A stretch of 64,000 bases of DNA from Macrostomum hystrix (GCA_950097015.1 CATNEN010000033.1:3270001-3334000), one strand, 5' to 3'; counted from the stretch's first letter, positions 13,201 to 24,879 are shown. Notes: generated from the sequence alone by a model not told the origin. Numbers and translations are program-made.

Positions 13201-14914
13201 TTCAGCTTGCCAGTTCTTTAAAGTGCAAAAATCGCTATATTAACACAATCAAAATTTTCCCATTCTTACACCCACGCAGACAGAACCACTTCCAATGTAC
13301 ACTCGCCTCCTCCATACCACTAATGTACACTCGCCTCCTCCATACCACTAATGTACACTCGCCTCCTCCATACCACTAATGTACACTCGCCTCCTCCATA
13401 CCACTAATGTACACTCGCCTCCTCCATACCACTAATGTACACTCGCCTCCTCCATACCACTAATGTACACTCGCCTCCTCCATACCACTAATGTACACTC
13501 GCCTCCTCCATACCACTAATGTACACTCGCCTCCACCCTACCACTAATGTACACTCGCCTCCACCCTACCACTAATGTACACTCGCCTCCACCCTACCAC
13601 TAATGTACACTCGCTTCCACCCTCCCCCAAAATGTACATTCGCCTTTGCCCTCCCTGAATGTTCATTTGCCTTCACCCAATGTACGATAGTGTCAGCTCT
13701 TCCCCGATTTTCATGCGATTCTACCCACCCGAATGTGCATTAAGTCCCTCAAATACACATCCGATAATATACAGCCATGGGTGTACGATAAACAGGTTTT
13801 CCACTATTGATTAATTAGTTGATAAACTAACGTTAAATTTTGCTCTTTCGGTCTAAAATTGCAGATCAGCTCCATGAAGATCTGCCAGGTGCAGTTTCAC
13901 ACCGGCTACGTTCGCGAGGATTTCGATCGGCTCAATTTTACTAAGTGAGTGCCTGCTGTGTGTTTTGTTGTACCCGGCCTGAATTAATTATTGCCTGCTC
14001 AACCAATCCCACCCAGATACGAGCTGGACTTTCTAGACACCGACGACAAATACCCCGGCGACTTCAAGCTGTCTCTGGACATTGTTGTCTCGCCGCAGGC
14101 CAAGCCTTTGGTTGACGGCCCGCCGCCCTGGGACGGCTTTCAGGCTCGCGGCCTGAAGCCCCGGCTGCTGGTGTCCGAGGACGAGGAGCTCCAGCGTCTG
14201 CGCGCTGATTTTCTGCGCGACGGCGAAGCTCCGCCACTGGTCAGTCCGGCCGACTCGCAGGACTCCCCGGTTGCCGAACGGGCGCCAACCAAATCGGCGG
14301 CTGCGACGGCTACGGCTACGTCAACGCCTGCAGCCGCGCCACAGAAGCCTCAACGCGAGGGCGCTACGTCGTTTTTCGAAACTCTTGAATGGCACGACTC
14401 CGAGTCGCCTGGCCAGACTCCGGCTCAGCCGCAGCTGCCGGGCGGCGCTCAAACCGAGGACGCGCCTCGCGATTACGAAGCCGAGGCTCTGCGCGCCGCT
14501 CACCGAGAGGCCGAGCGCGAGCGCGCCGAAGCTGCCGCCCAACGTCACCGACAACTCTCCGGTGAGGGCGGCGGCGGCGGCAGCGGCTTCTTTGATCAGA
14601 AGCCGACTACTGAGTCCGTGTTTACGATGCCGTCATCGGCCTCCGCCGAGCTTGACGATGACGCCGGTGTCGCCGACCTGCTGGGCTTTGGCGGTGGCGG
14701 TGGTGGCAGCGGCGTTGCGGCCAGTAGCAACGGCGGTCTGAGTCCAGGTGTCTCGGCCGCCAACTTGCGACAGACTCAATCCAATGCAGATCTGCTCAGC
14801 GATTTGTTCTCCGGCACTCCCTCCACTTCCGCCGCCGGCGCTTCGGCGACGCCGCCTTTGAAGGCTCCCTACGTGGTCGATGATTTCTTTGGCGGTCCGA
14901 ATTTCACTATTGGC

Positions 14915-14945
<31 letters not shown>

Positions 14946-16139
14946 GCGGTGGAAACGCCGGGAAATCCGACCTGCTTGACTTTGGTCCGTCGGCCGGAGT
15001 TGGAAATCTGGAATTCGATCCGTTTGCGCCTTTGAGTGGCCAGCAGCAGCAGCGGCAGCAGCAGCAACAACAACAAGCAGGGCCGCACTCTCAGCAACCA
15101 TCTCGACCCCCGCCACCGTCTATGGCTTTCGGTGGGCAGCAGCAGCAGGCAAAGCCGAACTACAGTCGGTCAAATTTCTCGCAGCCCTCGAAGCCTCAGC
15201 AGTCTTCTTCCTCGTCTTCATTCTTCGGCGGCAGCGGTGTCGGCAGCGCGAGCTCCTCTGGCCTATTCGACGACCTGCTGAAGGGTGCCGGCCACGCGAA
15301 TTTCGTCGGCTCCGGGCAGAACGAACGAAAGGAGCCGCGCAGCCTGCACGAGATGAAGCAGCAGGCCAGGACGCAGTCCATGGACCCGGAGAGAGCCAAG
15401 TAAGCAGCTGCTTTGTCGACTATCTGTGCCTATCCAGCAATCGATTCTTCAGAGGCTTGGCTAGCAATCCACTCTAGTCCAATCAACCTCAGAGGCTAGG
15501 CTAGCAATCCAGTGCAGATAACATCTGCCTCAGAGGCTAGGCTAGCAATCCAGTCTAGATTTCATTTGCCTCAGTGGCTAGGCTAGCAATCCAGCCTAGA
15601 TTCCGTCTGCCTCAGAGGCTAGACTAGCAATCCAGTCTAGATTCCATTTGCCTCAGAGGCTAGACTAGCAATCCAGCCTAGATTCCGTCTGCCTCAGAGG
15701 CTAGACTAGCAATCCAGTCTAGATTCCATCTGCCTCAGTGGCTAGACTAGCAATCCAGTCTAGATTCCATCTGCCTCAGAGGCTAGGCTAGCAATCCAGT
15801 CTAGATTCCATCTGCCTCAGAGGCTAGGCTAGCAATCCAGTCCAATTGAATCCCAACCGCAGAGTTGAGGCCTGGGTGGCAGGCAAGGAGCGCAATGTTC
15901 GCGGCCTGCTGTGCACGCTGCACACGGTTGTCTGGGACGGCTGTCGCTGGACCCAGGTGTCTATGGCCGATCTAGTCAGCGGCGACCAGGTGAAGAAGGT
16001 GTACAGAAAGGCCTGCCTGGCCGTGCACCCGGACAAATGGGCCGGCACCCAGCACGAGGCCTTCTCAAAGCTGGTGTTTGTTGAACTAAACGACGCCTGG
16101 TCCGCCTTTGAGGAGTCTGGCATGCGAAGTCTGTACTAG
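7298..16139 (+). CDS. GAK: Cyclin-G-associated kinase / auxilin, complete nine-exon gene
   Basis: Exons 7298-7430, 9006-9067, 9312-9607, 10400-11001 (or 11004), 11257-11669, 11974-12456, 13865-13944, 14017-15399 and 15863-16139 join in frame to about 1242 residues. The human protein is slightly longer. Residues 36-315 form the NAK-family kinase: glycine loop AKGGFAFV (43-50), Lys65, helix-C Glu81, HRDLKLQN (163-170) and DFG (183-185). Residues about 370-570 are the PTEN/auxilin-like domain with HCLDGKASSA, lacking the catalytic Arg as is usual in auxilins. A C2 domain follows. A Gly/Gln/Ser-rich linker carries clathrin/adaptor-type motifs (DLLSDLF, DLLDF, FDPF, LFDDLL). The C-terminal J domain has HPD at 1206-1208. 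The family recruits Hsc70 to uncoat clathrin vesicles and phosphorylates adaptor subunits. The start is chosen because it is the only ATG before the conserved kinase lead-in. Six introns or intron parts hold arrays or SINEs. Confidence 0.95.
7770..7815. mobile_element. Solo terminus of the inverted-repeat element
   Basis: The stretch gcaaaatggcttggtagtcc followed by tgctgttaa in GAK intron 1 is the reverse complement of the left end of the element at 4684-5345, including the extra ccattttgccgccc segment. I saw no partner terminus nearby, so this is a fragment or solo end. The rest of intron 1 (7431-9005) is AT-rich with nothing else recognised. Confidence 0.65.
9130..9275 (+). mobile_element. 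tRNA-derived SINE-like copy, family A (GAK intron 2)
   Basis: The head reads agagcgttagactcacgact, with a B-box-like ggttcgattct at 9182-9192. The body then has attgtccttcagtccaccca, cagcagttaaatgggtacc and gctaactggg, the same order as the copies at 11745 and 57345. The A-box region is degraded. The copy ends about 35 bp before the splice acceptor of exon 3. Confidence 0.7.
9770..10335. repeat. 34-37-bp minisatellite in GAK intron 3
   Basis: About 15 copies of a unit containing GGTTAAGAGGGCTAGCTTCA, ending either gtcgaaagact (37 bp) or gtgaaggact (shorter). The short form is at both edges and the long form in the middle, which suggests growth from the centre. A degenerate lead-in begins near 9685. 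The array almost fills the intron between kinase exons 3 and 4. Confidence 0.96.
11045..11215. repeat. Degenerate repeat sharing the motif of the 41-bp array, GAK intron 4
   Basis: Three to four diverged copies of CAGAGGCTAGGCTAGCAATC separated by variable sequence. The same core is the unit of the 41-bp array at 15430-15845 in intron 8 of the same gene. Confidence 0.8.
11745..11950 (+). mobile_element. tRNA-derived SINE-like copy, family A (GAK intron 5)
   Basis: The A-box-like stretch tatcctagtggcaggagcg and the B box ggttcgattcc (11785-11795) are followed by cccgaatccactagaac. The body contains ttcagctgttaaataggtac, cagctggggg and cagtccatagactgaata. The match to the inverted copy in the B9D1 intron covers the whole body. 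The element ends about 25 bp before the acceptor of exon 6 and takes up most of the intron. Confidence 0.82.
12493..12815. repeat. 25-bp minisatellite in GAK intron 6
   Basis: About 13 copies of GACCGATTGGTATGACTCAC plus tgaat. A gaccg/aaccg variant alternates in blocks. It starts about 35 bp after the splice donor of exon 6. Confidence 0.97.
13294..13625. repeat. 28-bp minisatellite in GAK intron 6
   Basis: About 11 copies of a 28-bp unit beginning CTAATGTACACTCGCCTCCT; the last few carry a ccaccctacc ending. Decayed copies continue to about 13740. It is the second, unrelated array in the same intron, separated from the first by about 480 bp of AT-rich DNA. Confidence 0.96.
15430..15845. 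repeat. 41-bp minisatellite filling GAK intron 8
   Basis: About ten copies containing CAGAGGCTAGGCTAGCAATC and a linker such as cagtctagattccatctgcc. It runs almost from the donor at 15400 to the acceptor at 15862, so the intron is essentially the array. The core motif also occurs in intron 4. Confidence 0.96.
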
Positions 16140-16766
16140 ACTATGTTTGCAAGGCTTTAAACCAGTATAAATGAAATCTATGCGAGTATGATGTGTGTAT
16201 CCTCCTCGCTTTTCGATAAGAGAAATGTTATTATAATTATACAATTATCGCAATATTCCTATTTCCAGTAGGTTACGTTGGATAATTATTTCATTTCCCA
16301 TGGGTTATGTACAGTAGTTATCTCTATATCAGTGGGATTTGTGGGCTAATTATCCTCATCTTACCACGTCTTCTGAAAAAGTGTATTGTCTGTTTCCTTA
16401 TAAATAAGTAAATTTCAGTTTTGTTAATCTTGATTTGTCAACTGTTATTAGAAATTTATTATTTCATTCCATTGTCAAATATCAGCCGTGAATGACGGAT
16501 CATGATTGACTCTAGTTGATCAATGCATAATACTTATTATTAATTACTGTTTTATATCCATGCGCACTATTTCTTCATCTCGTGTTGTCACTTTTTTCTA
16601 TTCTTGACCCTGCTAACTGCTGTTAGAATTGTTCAGTACCCGAGCATAGTCCGCATGAGTCTCTCATCTATTCTCTTTGATTCTACAAGTATTATATAAT
16701 GATTATTTGTAGCACTCCACGCGGTGACTGTTGCCTGCGATTTCCTACGAATTACGCATTGAGCGA
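16140..16766. other. GAK 3' flank, nothing else recognised
   Basis: AT-rich DNA after the GAK stop codon, presumably with the 3' UTR. No further gene seen. Confidence 0.4.
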
Positions 16767-17480
16767 CAATCTGATCACTGATAGCGACTGGATAGCTGAT
16801 AATCACTGATAGCACCTGGATAGCTGATAATGACTGATAGCAACTGGATAGCTGATAATGACTGATAGCAACTGGATAGCTGATAATGACTGATAGCAAC
16901 TGGATAGCTGATAATGACTGATAGCAACTGGATAGCTGATATCACTGATAGCGACTGGATAGCTGATAATCACTGATAGCGACTGGATAGCTGATAATGA
17001 CTGATAGCAACTGGATAGCTGATAATGACTGATAGCAACTGGATAGCTGATAATGACTGATAGCGACTGGATAGCTGATAATCACTGATAGCGACTGGAT
17101 AGCTGATAATGACTGATAGCAACTGGATAGCTGATAATGACTGATAGCGACTGGATAGCTGATAATGACTGATAGCGACTGGATAGCTGATACTCACTGA
17201 TAGCGACTGGATAGCTGATAATGACTGATAGCGACTGGATAGCTGATAATGACTGATAGCAACTGGATAGCTGATAATGACTGATAGCGACTGGATAGCT
17301 GATACTCACTGATAGCAACTGGATAGCTGATAATGACTGATAGCAACTGGATAGCTGATAATGACTGATAGCAACTGGATAGCTGATAATGACTGATAGC
17401 AACTGGATAGCTGATAATGACTGATAGCAACTGGATAGCTGATAATGACTGATAGCAACTGGATAGCTGATAACTAATAG
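16766..17480. repeat. 28-bp minisatellite (ctgatagcaactggatagct plus gataatga)
   Basis: About 25 copies. Variants gcgact/gcaact and aatcac/aatgac/actcac occur in recurring runs. One copy near 16940 has lost two bases. Minus-strand open frames here simply read the repeat. Confidence 0.97.
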
Positions 17481-18364
17481 CGGATAGCTAATAGTGACTG
17501 TATAATTAGCTTAATGTTTCACTAATGATAACAGAATTATTGGTTTAATGTGTTGTACTGTTTAATGCAAAACGGTTCTTGATCCGCTGTTAGCTAGTAT
17601 GCTTTTTTTAAGCATTGTTGATCCTAGGCTAATTAAAAAAATTGTATGACTGAGTCTAGCCAAAACACTGCATACTACTAGACTCATTCCAGTAGCATAT
17701 TACGCGAATTCTCCGTGGTCACCTGTGCTTTTTTGCGTGTCTCTGCTTATCTTTTAGTTCTTTTTGTTCTCACGCAATCACTGCTTAATTTTTTTCTTAT
17801 ATTTTTTCAAGTCTTTGTTTTGTTGAATGTTTTGTTAAAATAGACAAATTATTTTATTTGTTTTCTATCTCCTGTCTTATATGGGGTCAGGGCGCGCCAC
17901 ATATGATCTGTGAAAGAAAACTATTGATTTATGATTCCTCATATTAGTGTTTATTATTACGACCTAGAAGACCTATTATATTGTTTATTTAGCTTCTCTG
18001 TATTTCACTAAGAATAGTTTAATGTGTCTGGTATATTTGCAAGTGTTATTATATCATAGACTTGTTATTAACTTAGCCTATCCTATTATATTTAGCATAT
18101 CTGGCTCTATAATAATTGCCTATTCATGTTGTCTACTCTGAGTAGGGTGTTGAAGAAATATATTTTCAAAAATAATTCACTTTCGTTTTGTCTCCCGCGC
18201 ACTTTCCGATTGTCTTAAAACTAAAACCGTCTAAATTGTAAAGCGCTTAAATCTAATTGCAAAAAACTTTGCCGCCCGATTACAGCAGAATCACTGCAGT
18301 TTAAAATTTTAAAATTTTAATCTTATAGTGTAATACGTCTCAGTTCTGGGTATCCGTCCTCGGT
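17481..18364. other. AT-rich spacer, nothing recognised
   Basis: Unique AT-rich sequence between two arrays with no coding, RNA or repeat signal that I can support. Confidence 0.35.
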
Positions 18365-19035
18365 GCCTGTCTGTTCTAGATGTTTGTGCATTCTATGTTT
18401 CTGTCTGTCTTTTGCGGGTGCCTGTCTGTTCTAGATGTTTGTGCATTCTATGTTTCTGTCTGTCTTTTGCGGGTGCCTGTCTGTTCTAGATGTTTGTGCA
18501 TTCTATGTTTCTGTCTGTCTTTTGCGGGTGTCTGTCTGGTCTAGATGTTTGTGCATTCTATGTTTCTGTCTGTCTTTTGCGGGTGTCTGTCTGTTCTAGA
18601 TGTTTGTGCATTCTATGTTTCTGTCTGTCTTTTGCGGGTGTCTGTCTGGTCTAGATGTTTGTGCATTCTATGTTTCTGTCTGTCTTTTGCGGGTGTCTGT
18701 CTGGTCTAGATGTTTGTGCATTCTATGTTTCTGTCTGTATTTTGCGGGTGTCTGTCCGTTCTAGATGTTTGTGCATTCTATGTTTCTGTGTCTTTTGCGG
18801 GTGTCTGTCTGTTCTAGATGTTTGTGCATTCTATGTTTCTGTCTGTCTTTTGCGGGTGTCTGTCTGGTCTAGATGTTTGTGCATTCTATGTTTCTGTCTG
18901 TCTTTTGCGGGTGTCTGTCTGGTCTAGATGTTTGTGCATTCTATGTTTCTGTCTGTCTTCTGCGGGTGTCTGTCTGTTCTAGATGTTTGTGCATTCTATG
19001 TTTCTGTCTGTCTTTTGCGGGTGTCTGTCTGGTCT
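18365..19035. repeat. 55-bp minisatellite
   Basis: Twelve copies of a 55-bp unit beginning GATGTTTGTGCATTCTATGT and containing ctgtctgtcttttgcgggtg. The terminal part of each unit is itself made of ctgt steps. The array runs straight into the tetranucleotide tract that follows. Confidence 0.97.
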
Positions 19036-19038
19036 GTG

Positions 19039-19106
<68 letters not shown>

Positions 19107-19254
19107 AGTCTGTCTGTCTGGCTGTCTGTCTGGCTGCCTGTCTGTCTGTCTGGCTGTCTGCTGTCTGTCTGTCTGTCTGTCTGTCTGCATATCTGTCTGT
19201 CTGTCTGCATATAAGTCTGTCTGTCTGGCTGTCAGTCTGTCTGTCTGGCTGTCA

Positions 19255-19288
<34 letters not shown>

Positions 19289-19292
19289 GTCA
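19030..19292. repeat. (CTGT)n tetranucleotide tract
   Basis: About 65 steps of CTGT with occasional ctgg, cagt and atat interruptions. It starts where the last 55-bp unit ends and probably expanded from that unit's ctgtctgt segment. Confidence 0.97.
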
Positions 19293-19784
19293 GTTGAATA
19301 ATAAGCAGATTCATTCGCAGTTGTGTCTGTTAGCCGCTAAAGTTAACTCTTGTCCCTGGAATCTAAACAAATAACTAAATATAGGCGGTTCCCTGTATGC
19401 AGGTGTGCATTCCTCAGCTCACTTATTTACACCTGTGTAGTAGCCCCGTGTTGGCCATAGAATGGAATGCGATTTCAAATTAGTCATTCAAAGTCCGCCG
19501 GCTCGCTCTTGAAGGCCAAAATAGTTTGCTCACTCGGGCCAATAGCAGGTTCAATGCCCTGTCATGGCTAAATTTGGGAGTAAATCTATTTTTAGATTTT
19601 AGATTTTTGCATACTGTTTAGTATTTTTGTGGATATAGGCGTGATTCGTATTTGTAATTGTCGAAGCACTGCAAGTTTTTGGGTCCGTGTCAATAGGGCT
19701 GCTAATTTGCATGCGCTGTGGCTAAATTTAGACCTGAAGCTCCCCAACCTTATTGCACTTCTAGCTTATTAATCCAATTATATT

Positions 19785-20738
19785 GGAACCCTTCCAACTG
19801 GATTGGAAACCTTCCAACTGGATTGGAAACCTTCCAACTGGATTGGAACCCTTCCAACTGGATTGGAAACCTTCCAACTGGATTGGAACCCTTCCAACTG
19901 GATTGGAACCCTTCCAACTGGATTGGAACCCTTCCAACTGGATTGGAAACCTTCCAACTGGATTGGAACCCTTCCAACTGGATTGGAACCCTTCCAACTG
20001 GATTGGAACCCTTCCAACTGGATTGGAACCCTTCCAACTGGATTGGAACCCTTCCAACTGGATTGGAAACCTTCCAACTGGATTGGAAACCTTCCAACTG
20101 GATTGGAAACCTTCCAACTGGATTGGAAACCTTCCAACTGGATTGCAACCCTTCCAACTGGATTGGAATCCTTCCAACTGGATTGCAACCCTTCCAACTG
20201 GATTGCAACCCTTCCAACTGGATTGCAACCCTTCCAACTGGATTGCAACCCTTCCAACTGGATTGCAACCCTTCCAACTGGATTGCAACCCTTCCAACTG
20301 GATTGCAACCCTTCCAACTGGATTGGAATCCTTCCAACTGGATTGGAAACCTTCCAACTGGATTGGAACCCTTCCAACTGGATTGGAACCCTTCCAACTG
20401 GATTGCAACCCTTCCAACTGGATTGGAATCCTTCCAACTGGATTGGAAACCTTCCAACTGGATTGCAACCCTTCCAACTGGATTGCAACCCTTCCAACTG
20501 GATTGGAATCCTTCCAACTGGATTGGAAACCTTCCAACTGGATTGCAACCCGTCCAACTGGATTGCAACCCTTCCAACTGGATTGCAACCCTTCCAACTG
20601 GATTGCAACCCTTCCAACTGGATTGGAACCCTTCCAACTGGATTGCAACCCTTCCAACTGGATTGGAACCCTTCCAACTGGATTGGAACCCTTCCAACTG
20701 GATTGGAAACCTTCCAACTGGATTGGAAACCTTAAAAC
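19785..20738. repeat. 20-bp minisatellite with an inverted repeat in every unit
   Basis: About 47 copies of CTTCCAACTGGATTGGAAAC with no length change. Four variants are mixed (ggaaac, ggaacc, gcaacc, ggaatc). TTCCAA and TTGGAA in the same unit are reverse complements five bases apart. No frame on either strand contains a stop, so the whole array is open in several frames. Confidence 0.98.
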
Positions 20739-21079
20739 AAAGAAAGATATTAAAATTTAACAATTTTGTTTGCGCAAAATGTTTTTAGAGACTGGTTGAC
20801 CTAATTGTTTTTTTACTTCAGTTGACGAAATTTAAAATCCATCCATCCAATTCAAGTGTCTCTAGACACCAGTAAATTGGCACCCTTAGTCACACCTGGC
20901 TTACTCGTATGTTAGTCTGAGTCACCACAGTTGTGATTCCAGAGATTTAATTGAATCGCATTCCAATTGCCTCGCCTAATTACTATTCTCTCGAGCTGCG
21001 ACGCGTGGGCGTCAGCTGCAGCACTCCTCTGTGCCCTCCTGCTTTCTTCTGCCCTCACCGAGTCTACTGTCTCTGATAT
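20739..21079. other. Spacer between arrays, nothing recognised
   Basis: Unique sequence with no supported gene. Confidence 0.35.
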
Positions 21080-22085
21080 CCCGAGATCTCCCTCGACTAT
21101 GAGATCTCCCTGACAGTCAGATCTCCATGACAGTCAGCTCTCACTGACAGTCAGCTCTCCATGACAGTCAGCTCTCACTGACAGTCAGCTCTCCCTGACA
21201 GTCAGATCTCACTGACAGTCAGCTCTCACTGATAGTCAGCTCTCACTGACAGTCAGCTCTCACTGACAGTCAGCTCTCACTGACAGTCAGATCTCCATGG
21301 CAGTCAGCTCTCACTGACAGTCAGCTCTCCCTGACAGTCAGATCTCACTGACAGTCAGCTCTCACTGATAGTCAGCTCTCACTGACAGTCAGCTCTCCCT
21401 GACAGTCAGATCTCCATGGCAGTCAGCTCTCCCTGACAGTCAGCTCTCACTGACAGTCAGCTCTCACTGACAGTCAGCTCTCACTGACAGTCAGCTCTTA
21501 CTGACAGTCATCTCTCACTGACAGTCAGCTCTCACTGATAGTCAGCTCTTACTGACAGTCAGCTCTCACTGACAGTCAGCTCTCACTGATAGTCAGCTCT
21601 TACTGACAGTCAGCTCTCACTGATAGTCAGCTCTCACGGACAGTCAGCTCTCACTGACAGTCAGCTCTCACTGATAGTCAGCTCTTACTGACAGTCAGCT
21701 CTCACTGATAGTCAGCTCTCACGGTCAGTCAGCTCTCACTGACAGTCAGCTCTCACTGATAGTCAGCTCTCACTGACAGTCAGCTCTCACTGACAGTCAG
21801 CTCTCACTGATAGTCAGCTCTCACTGACAGTCAGCTCTCACTGACAGTCAGCTCTCCCTGACAGTCAGATCTCCATGGCAGTCAGCTCTCCCTGACAGTC
21901 AGCTCTCACTGACAGTCAGCTCTCACTGACAGTCAGCTCTTACTGACAGTCAGCTCTTACTGACAGTCAGCTCTCCCTGACAGTCAGCTCTCCCTGACAG
22001 TCAGCTCTTACTGACAGTCAGCTCTCACTGACAGTCAGCTCTTACTGACAGTCAGCTCTCACTGACAGTCAGATCACGCTGACAG
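21080..22085. repeat. 17-bp minisatellite (GACAGTCAGCTCTCACT)
   Basis: About 58 copies with variants gatagtc, gatctcc, ctccctg and cttactg. Several multi-unit blocks recur, for example the gatctccatggcagtcagct block near 21290, 21410 and 21870. Confidence 0.97.
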
Positions 22086-22528
22086 TCTTTTAAAGAACTT
22101 TTAGGAGATTTTTAAGATTAGCAAGCGAATATTTCAAAAGTGCATTGTTGGGTTTCAAACGCAATTGTGCTCACGTTCGCATAATTGAATTAATTAATAG
22201 GGCACTTTTTAAACAGAAGATTAACCCTATTCTGCATTCCGACCAGACCATAGGACGGCTACATGTAATGAGTGACCGCGCGGCCATGCATTTATTATTA
22301 ATTCTCGGAGTCTCTCATTAATAATAATTCACTTTTACTTTTTTGTTCAGCAGATTTTCAAAGAGAATTAGCCGAAATTGGGCTGAGAGGGCGCCCGCGC
22401 CAGCCACGAAGCTGCTGGTGTCCGGTTTCACTCTTCTGACTGATCCGAGGCTCCCGCAAACAATTCCAGAAAACTTCGCTTTCTCTGCTTCTTTGTCGGG
22501 CTCGCACTTTTTTACATTTTTTTAGTTT
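22086..22528. other. Spacer between arrays, nothing recognised
   Basis: It includes a moderately GC-rich stretch at 22380-22460, but no splice-bounded exon that I can support. Confidence 0.35.
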
Positions 22529-24310
22529 CAATGGTGAATCTTCATAAAAAATGGCGTATCTTTATTGGAAATGGCGTATCTTTATTGGAAATGGCGTATC
22601 TTTATTGGAAATGGCGTATCTTTATTGGAAATGGCGTATCTTTATTGGAAATTGCGTATCTTTATTGGAAATTGCGTATCTTTATTGGAAATGGCGTATC
22701 TTTATTGGAAATGGCGTATCTTTATTGGAAATGGCGTATCTTTATTGGAAATAGCATATCTTTATTGGAACTGGCGTATCTTTATTGGAAATGGCATGTC
22801 TTTATTGGAAATGGCGTATCTTCATTGGAAACGGCATGTCTTCATTGGAAATGGCATGTCTTCATTGGAAATGGCGTATCTTTATTGGAAATGGCGTATC
22901 TTTATTGGAAATGGCGTATCTTCATTGGAAATGGCGTATCTTTATTGGAAATGACGTATCTTTATTGGAACTGGCGTATCTTTATTGGAAATGGCGTATC
23001 TTTATTGGAAATGGCGTATCTTTATTGGAAATGACGTATCTTTATTGGAAATGGCATGTCTTCATTGGAAATGGCGTATCTTCATTGGAAATGGCATTTC
23101 TTCATTGGAAATGGCGTATCTTCATTGGAAATGGCATGTCTTCATTGGAAATGGCATGTCTTCATTGGAAATGGCGTATCTTTATTGGAAATGGCATGTC
23201 TTCATTGGAAATGGCGTATCTTCATTGGAAATGGCATGTCTTCATTGGAAATGGCGTATCTTTATTGGAAATGGCATGTCTTTATTGGAAATGGCATGTC
23301 TTCATTGGAAATGGCATGTCTTCATTGGAAATGGCGTATCTTTATTGGAAATGGCATGTCTTCATTGGAAATGGCATGTCTTCATTGGAAATGGCGTATC
23401 TTCATTGGAAATGGCGTATCTTTATTGGAAATGGCGTATCTTCATTGGAAATGGCGTATCTTTATTAGAAATGGCGTATCTTCATTGGAAATGGCGTATC
23501 TTTATTGGAAATGACGTATCTTTATTGGAAATGGCATGTCTTCATTGGAAATGGCGTATCTTCATTGGAAATGGCATTTCTTCATTGGAAATGGCGTATC
23601 TTCATTGGAAATGGCATGTCTTCATTGGAAATGGCATGTCTTCATTGGAAATGGCATATCTTTATTGGAAATGGCATGTCTTCATTGGAAATGGCGTATC
23701 TTCATTGGAAATGGCATGTCTTCATTGGAAATGGCGTATCTTCATTGGAAATGGCGTATCTTTATTGGAAATGGCATGTCTTCATTGGAAATGGCATGTC
23801 TTCATTGGAAATGGCGTATCTTTATTGGAAATGGCATGTCTTCATTGGAAATGGCATGTCTTCATTGGAAATGGCGTATCTTTATTGGAAATGGCGTATC
23901 TTTATTGGAAATGGCGTATCTTCATTGGAAATGGCGTATCTTTTTTGGGAAATGACGTATCTTTATTGGAACTGGCGTATCTTTATTGGAAATGGCGTAT
24001 CTTTATTGGAAATGGCGTATCTTTATTGGAAATGACGTATCTTTATTGGAAATGGCATGTCTTCATTGAAAATGGCGTATCTTCATTGGAAATGGCATGT
24101 CTTCATTGGAAATGGCGTATCTTCATTGTAAATGGCGTATCTTTATTGGAAATGGCATGTCTTCATTGGAAATGGCATGTCTTCATTGGAAATGGCGTAT
24201 CTTTATTGGAAATGGCGTATCTTTATTAGAAATAGCGTATCTTCATTGGAAATGGCATGTCTTCATTGGAAATGGCATGTCTTCATTGGAAATGGCGTAT
24301 CTTTATTGTA
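22529..24310. repeat. 20-bp minisatellite with higher-order duplication
   Basis: About 89 copies of ATGGCGTATCTTTATTGGAA, the longest array in the window. The 5' third is nearly uniform; the rest mixes gcgtatc/gcatgtc and ttta/ttca variants. Rows starting at 23031 and 23511 are almost identical for more than 200 bp (offset 480 bp, 24 units). A small insertion near 23942 shifts the register. The unit has no plus-strand stop, giving open frames up to 414 codons. Confidence 0.98.
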
Positions 24311-24879
24311 GGGGCATACTTAGATCGCAAACGACACTTTTTAATGATGGTAAATTTTACCGCAATGGCTGTTGAATTAGTTCTTTGAATACTTAGTTTT
24401 GCTTCTAATTTAGGGCTCATGCAGTCACCCTGAAAAAAAGGTGGAAAAATTACATCCTGGCTTGTTACTAAGAAGCTATTATCCGGCGGAAGCAAATTAA
24501 TTATGCCTGGCTTTATTTGATTGCTTGAAGAAAATCAAACTTTTTTCTACAAAATTGAATCCGCTGATGGGACTTCAGTTGGGATATATTTCTTTCGAGC
24601 GGTCAGACACTTCCTTCACGAGCCTGGGAATCCTCATTGCTTAATCCTCATTTGTTAATTTCCGAGGCGCATCCGTTTTTTATCGCTCAGTTTTGCTCGC
24701 AAAATCATTTTCCTGACGCATTTTTTGTGCAGATTTGCAGGCCAAAAATTGCCAGAATTCAAGTGCTGATCGGAATTGCAGGGGTGGTTGAGGAATATAA
24801 AATTTTCATATTTCAGCCTTGTGAATTAAGTCACTTATCCCAGAGTTAGTGCCTTCAGATAATATTGGGTCATTATGAG
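24311..24879. other. Spacer between arrays, nothing recognised
   Basis: Unique AT-rich sequence; the short open frames look random. Confidence 0.35.

Noticed and set aside
13865-13944. Possibility that the 80-bp GAK exon is spurious
   Set aside because: It encodes ISSMKICQVQFHTGYV, which matches the auxilin C2 segment and repairs the frame between exons 6 and 8.
14633-15097. Minus-strand frames inside the GAK linker exon
   Set aside because: Shadows of the GC-rich Gly/Gln-coding strand.
19718-20788. Open frames of 300-356 codons on both strands
   Set aside because: They read a 20-bp tandem repeat that lacks stops in all its frames; no unique coding sequence or splice context.
22531-24229. 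Open frames of up to 414 codons rich in Trp/Lys/Gly
   Set aside because: Reading of the 20-bp minisatellite; all three plus frames give the same 20-residue cycle.
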